Shown here piece by piece: positions 39,308 to 42,058 of a DNA stretch of 42,058 bases. Below the pieces are notes generated by a model that saw only the letters and a program-made list of their open reading frames with translations, was not told the DNA's origin and did not search any database. This stretch comes from Candidatus Woesearchaeota archaeon. Lineage in GTDB: Archaea > Nanobdellota > Nanobdellia > Woesearchaeales > GW2011-AR4. Where the stretch lies: contig NZDH01000006.1 of assembly GCA_002688775.1 (NCBI GenBank), forward strand, positions 1 to 42,058, given 5' to 3'. Numbering within the stretch: the stretch's first letter is position 1; the number at the start of each line of letters is the position of its first letter. The translations under genes and the position numbers were made by a program.

Positions 39308-39318
39308 ATTATTTATAC
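39308..39318 (+). promoter_or_regulatory. TATA box for DUF47 gene
   Basis: ATTATTTATAC is centred about 27 bases before the ATG at 39340. Confidence 0.5.
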
Positions 39319-39339
39319 ACAACAATATAAGATTTTGGT

Positions 39340-39981
39340 ATGGCAGCTATAATTCACTGGCTAGTGCCAAAGGAAAAGAGATTCTTTGAAATGCTGGCAG
39401 AGCAGTCACAAAACGTTCTGAATGGTGCTAAGGAGTTAAAGCATTTTGTATATAATTATTCTGAATTTGAAAGAAATGAAAGAAAATATAAATATCAGGT
39501 TATAAAGGATCTAGAACATAAAGGCGATGAAATAGCTCATAGTATCATTGACAAGCTTGACAAAAATTTCAGAACCTCAATTAATAAGGGGTATATAAAA
39601 CAGTTAACTGTTCTTTTGGATGATATTTTAAATTTGATAGATGCTGTTGCTTCAAGATTCGTTATATTCGGCATTGAGAGAGTAAATGATTATATACTAA
39701 AATTGACTGATTTAATAGCTGATGTTGTTGATGAGCTAAATAAAACTATTTTGGGGTTGCGAGATTTAAAGGACATCAAGAGTAAATTTCAAAGAGTATA
39801 CGAATTGGAAAAGGAAGCAGATAAGATATATGGAGATGCCCTATCAGATCTGTTTCATTATTACAAAAATCCAGTGGATATCATAAAATATAAGGAAATT
39901 TATGAGTTATTGGAAGGCATAGCTGATAAGTGCAAAGATGTGATGAAGCTAGTCAAAAGTGTAGCTATCAAACAACTATGA
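39340..39981 (+). CDS. DUF47 / PhoU-like phosphate transport accessory protein
   Basis: All-helical protein of 213 residues with the DUF47 (YkaA/Pit accessory) pattern: KDLEHKGDEIAHSIIDKLDK near residue 53, LTVLLDDILNLIDAVASRF near 89, and the C-terminal LEKEADKIYGDALSDLFHYY and EIYELLEGIADKCKDVM repeats, which carry the E-x-x-x-D metal-type motif of PhoU. These proteins usually sit next to a Pit phosphate transporter, which is not in this window. It has its own TATA box and converges with the secreted protein gene at 39985. Confidence 0.9.
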   Translation: MAAIIHWLVPKEKRFFEMLAEQSQNVLNGAKELKHFVYNYSEFERNERKYKYQVIKDLEHKGDEIAHSIIDKLDKNFRTSINKGYIKQLTVLLDDILNLIDAVASRFVIFGIERVNDYILKLTDLIADVVDELNKTILGLRDLKDIKSKFQRVYELEKEADKIYGDALSDLFHYYKNPVDIIKYKEIYELLEGIADKCKDVMKLVKSVAIKQL

Positions 39982-39984
39982 TTT

Positions 39985-40788
39985 TTATCTTCTCCATATC
40001 AGTATCATATTCAATAATACAGACAATACCAGAAGGAAGAGGATGATTAGGTCTTTTGCTCTTTCATTGCTGGATTCATAAACAAATTCAGATTCTTTTA
40101 CAGCAGCTCCTGTTGCTTGATTAGGGTTTTTTTGATTATTTTCTGTTCTTAGATGAATTATATTTTCAAATTCCTCATTTTCTGATGCTTCGTTTGTTTC
40201 AACTTCTTTAGTGGCTACTGGAATTTCTTTATTATTATTCTCTTCATTTATCAACTGGGGATTATCTATTTCGTTTGTTGTATCGAGTTTATTTTCTTCA
40301 TTGATTTCTGTCTTATTCTCTTCTTTAGATTCTTCTTCTGTTTTAGGTTGTGTTGGTTCAATATTTTCAATTCTGCCCTGTTCATTTTCTATTTTTTCTT
40401 CTATTATTTTTATTGTTTGTATATCGATATTGTTGTCTTTGTTTGTATCATCACATTCAACATAAATTTTTGAGATGATTTTGTATTCTCCTGTCTTCAG
40501 ATTTGGAGAATATTTGCTTGAGGTTTTCTGCTTTGAGATTGAACGATTTGTCCAAGGCTTGTATTTCTTGATGATTTTGTCGTTTAAATCTATTATTTCA
40601 GCTCTGCCAGTGATGTTTGTAGGTATTCCGTCTACTTTGATGGCCCTCATTCGCCATACAAACTCTTCTACAGTAAATTCTTCATCATCAACAATTATGT
40701 CAATTTTATAATCACATTCGGGTGCTTGAGCATAAGAAATATAAGGCAAAACCATTACAATAGCAAGAATTATAAATATAGACTTCAT
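39985..40788 (-). CDS. Secreted protein with disordered stalk and C-terminal membrane anchor
   Basis: A signal peptide (IFIILAIVMVLPYISYAQA) precedes an extracytoplasmic beta domain of about 110 residues with two cysteines (PECDYKI, YVECDDT). A long E/N/T-rich linker follows, then TGAAVKESEFVYESSNERAK and a final membrane helix (DLIILFLLVLSVLLNMILIW) ending in basic residues. The layout is that of a cell-surface protein held by its C-terminal helix, the linker spanning the cell envelope. The YES-x3-6-AK block directly before the helix recalls conserved tails I associate with DPANN surface proteins (unverified). The ligand is unknown. TATA-like TTATTTATT lies 26-34 bases upstream. Confidence 0.78.
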   Translation of the reverse strand: MKSIFIILAIVMVLPYISYAQAPECDYKIDIIVDDEEFTVEEFVWRMRAIKVDGIPTNITGRAEIIDLNDKIIKKYKPWTNRSISKQKTSSKYSPNLKTGEYKIISKIYVECDDTNKDNNIDIQTIKIIEEKIENEQGRIENIEPTQPKTEEESKEENKTEINEENKLDTTNEIDNPQLINEENNNKEIPVATKEVETNEASENEEFENIIHLRTENNQKNPNQATGAAVKESEFVYESSNERAKDLIILFLLVLSVLLNMILIWRR

Positions 40789-40866
40789 TTATGCTAAAAA
40801 CATAGTGAGTTATTTATTATTTGTGGAACAAAATTTGTACAATATCACTATCAGGTAATGCTAACA

Positions 40867-40877
40867 AAAGTTTTAAT
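40867..40877 (+). promoter_or_regulatory. TATA box of three-gene helical cluster
   Basis: AGTTTTAATAG lies about 40 bases before the GTG at 40913, leaving a short leader that includes GGGTGA. Confidence 0.4.
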
Positions 40878-40912
40878 AGAAACGCTATACATTTGAAAAA
40901 GGGTGAGTTTAA

Positions 40913-41557
40913 GTGGGGTTTTTAAAGTTCTTAAAGAGGGAGAAAAAGACGGATAATTTAGAGGAATTAGATTTGCCTCCTGAACCACCGGCATTAGAGG
41001 GCTTTGATGAAGGCTCTGATCTTGAATTTCCAGATTTGGGTGAACAAAAGCTTCCAAGTTCTGATAAAGTACCTGCTGATATTCCTGAAGAAGATGGTTT
41101 GCCTGAATTAGAAGAAGACATGCCTAACTTCCCAACAATTCCTGACGTTGAAGAAAACCCAATGCCACCTATACCTCCAATTAGTGCTCCTCCACAAACT
41201 CCTGAAGCTGAAATTTCCCCGCCAATCATTGAAAGCGAAAAAGAGGATTTAGTTCAAACTCCTGTTGAGCCACAAATCCAGGCAAAACCAGTAAAGAAAC
41301 TATTTGATCATGAGAAAAAAGCTCCTGAAGTAAGACCAGGCAAACATAAAGTTTATGTCAGAGTCGACAGATACAAAAATACCCTTGATAGCATCAGTTT
41401 GGTTAGGGGTGATTTAAGAAATTCTGAAAAGATGTTAATCAAAATGGATAATATAAAAAATGCGAAGGATAGATCATTTGAGAAGGCTAAATCCTCCCTT
41501 ACTGACTTACAAAAAAAACTTATTTTTATTGATAAAACATTATTCAAGGGTGAGTAA
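40913..41557 (+). CDS. Acidic proline-rich linker protein with helical tail, first gene of a cluster
   Basis: It starts at GTG with GGGTGA six bases upstream. The N-terminus MGFLKFLKREKK is a short amphipathic basic segment like that of the gene at 23492. Residues about 15-130 are acidic and rich in Pro (LPPEPPALEGF; PPIPPISAPPQTPEAE). The last 75 residues are a helical domain (YVRVDRYKNTLDSISLVRGD) about 29 percent identical by eye to the next gene's product. There is no signal peptide. It probably is a membrane-proximal or scaffold protein with an unstructured arm. The function is unknown. Confidence 0.7.
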   Translation: MGFLKFLKREKKTDNLEELDLPPEPPALEGFDEGSDLEFPDLGEQKLPSSDKVPADIPEEDGLPELEEDMPNFPTIPDVEENPMPPIPPISAPPQTPEAEISPPIIESEKEDLVQTPVEPQIQAKPVKKLFDHEKKAPEVRPGKHKVYVRVDRYKNTLDSISLVRGDLRNSEKMLIKMDNIKNAKDRSFEKAKSSLTDLQKKLIFIDKTLFKGE

Positions 41558-41559
41558 AA

Positions 41560-41799
41560 ATGACAGACCATAAAGGAGCTCCTGTTTTCGTCAAAGTAGA
41601 TGAATATAAGGAGATTTTAGATGTATTAGACCTGATTAAGGGCAGGATTAAAGACATAAAGGAAACTTTAGGCAGCATAGATCAGCTAAGAAATGAGGAA
41701 GATTCAGAAATATCAATGTGGAATCGTACAGTGGAAGATATAGAGAAAAAAATTGATAATATTGATAAGATTATGTTTGAGCCTGAACAATCATGGTAA
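41560..41799 (+). CDS. Small helical protein, paralogue of the preceding gene's tail
   Basis: A 79-residue protein that matches the tail of the 40913 product along its length (PVFVKVDEYKEILDVLDLIK against KVYVRVDRYKNTLDSISLVR). It begins three bases after that gene's stop, so it is in the same operon, and its end overlaps the next start by seven bases (ATGGTAA). It would form a helical hairpin or bundle, perhaps pairing with the paralogous domain next door. The function is unknown. Confidence 0.75.
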   Translation: MTDHKGAPVFVKVDEYKEILDVLDLIKGRIKDIKETLGSIDQLRNEEDSEISMWNRTVEDIEKKIDNIDKIMFEPEQSW

Positions 41800-42058
41800 A
41801 TAATCCAAAAAAACAAGACGGTGAACTATTTTTTGTAGAAATTAAGGAGCCTGCTGAAGTCAGGAGAAATATTCTTGAATCCTTAAGAAATATACTTGAG
41901 ATGCTAAAGGAGTTTGAAAAATTTAAGCATATAAGGCATGAGAAAAGTGAAAAAATACAGAAATTAAGGGGATTGGTGAGAGGCACCAACAAGATGATGG
42001 GAAGGTTAAGAGTTAGTTTGCCTCAAACAAGCCTTAGAGGAGTTGTTGTAAAACAAGT
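41793..42058 (+). CDS. Helical cluster third protein, cut by window end
   Basis: The gene starts at ATG 41793 and is open to the last base, so 88 codons are visible; it is absent from the ORF track because it has no stop. It reads MVNNPKKQDGELFFVEIKEP, then RNILESLRNILEMLKEFEKF and a RGLVRGTNKMMGRLRVSLPQ segment. It is helical and basic toward the end. The order strand plus E-I/V-K then helix repeats the layout of the two preceding proteins. The function is unknown. Confidence 0.7.
   Translation, partial: MVNNPKKQDGELFFVEIKEPAEVRRNILESLRNILEMLKEFEKFKHIRHEKSEKIQKLRGLVRGTNKMMGRLRVSLPQTSLRGVVVKQ

Overview
The window is AT-rich, densely packed DNA from an archaeon. The archaeal information-processing genes include an aIF5B-type IF2, EF-1beta with its zinc-ribbon partner, Trm1, Taw1, archaeal CCA-adding enzyme, transcription factor S, RtcA, CTP-dependent riboflavin kinase, archaeal RibC and DUF371. 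Beside them sit bacterial-type GyrA, ScpB and thymidylate kinase, many short reduced versions of archaeal proteins (NMD3-like, DUF460) and families I associate with DPANN archaea. I infer a DPANN archaeon, most likely Woesearchaeota or a close relative; this rests on gene content only. Many genes have a TATA-like box (TTTAWATA type) 22-34 bases before the ATG and no Shine-Dalgarno, so leaderless or near-leaderless transcripts seem common. Secreted proteins and second operon genes tend to carry GGAGGT or GGTGA motifs. I saw no rRNA, tRNA or CRISPR array, and no gene-free stretch longer than about 240 bases.

Layout: 1-2727 is the 3' part of a giant charged-helix protein with long perfect internal DNA repeats. 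2735-5889 holds hypothetical proteins, a glutaminase-less asparagine synthase domain protein and DUF371. 5893-10532 is a translation and RNA region: COG3270-like PUA protein, IF2, Trm1, a PEGA lipoprotein, EF-1beta and a 58-residue zinc-ribbon gene missing from the ORF track. 10560-11760 is a lone TnpB element. 11972-16638 carries a methyltransferase, RtcA, two secreted proteins (one with 11-residue coiled-coil repeats) and a membrane-anchored winged-helix regulator. 16717-18815 has small conserved unknowns and a RelE-type toxin-antitoxin pair with palindromes in its leader. 18816-20076 is a ribK-ribC-ribH operon joined by ATGA overlaps.

20153-25442 contains DUF460, an NMD3-like protein, signal peptidase I, TFS, a paralogue of the giant protein's tail domain, thymidylate kinase and a cysteine-loop membrane protein. 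25512-29503 contains dUTPase, a PepSY-like protein and Taw1 that share one TATA box, a SLOG protein, a phosphoesterase and a protein with two MraZ/AbrB-like motifs. 29488-36657 is a long minus-strand run: gyrA, cca, PAP2 phosphatase, polyprenol-type kinase, a MoxR-like ATPase and a VWA protein. 36834-42058 has a LOG-family protein, a zinc ribbon, scpB with its upstream partner, a DUF47/PhoU-like protein, a secreted anchored protein and three consecutive small helical proteins.

Themes linking the genes are nucleotide supply (tmk, dut), tRNA maturation (trm1, taw1, cca, rtcA), flavin synthesis, chromosome maintenance (gyrA, scpB) and a set of unusual helical proteins built from recurring short modules. 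These last are the best candidates for undescribed biology here. No complete new defence or metabolic system is evident.
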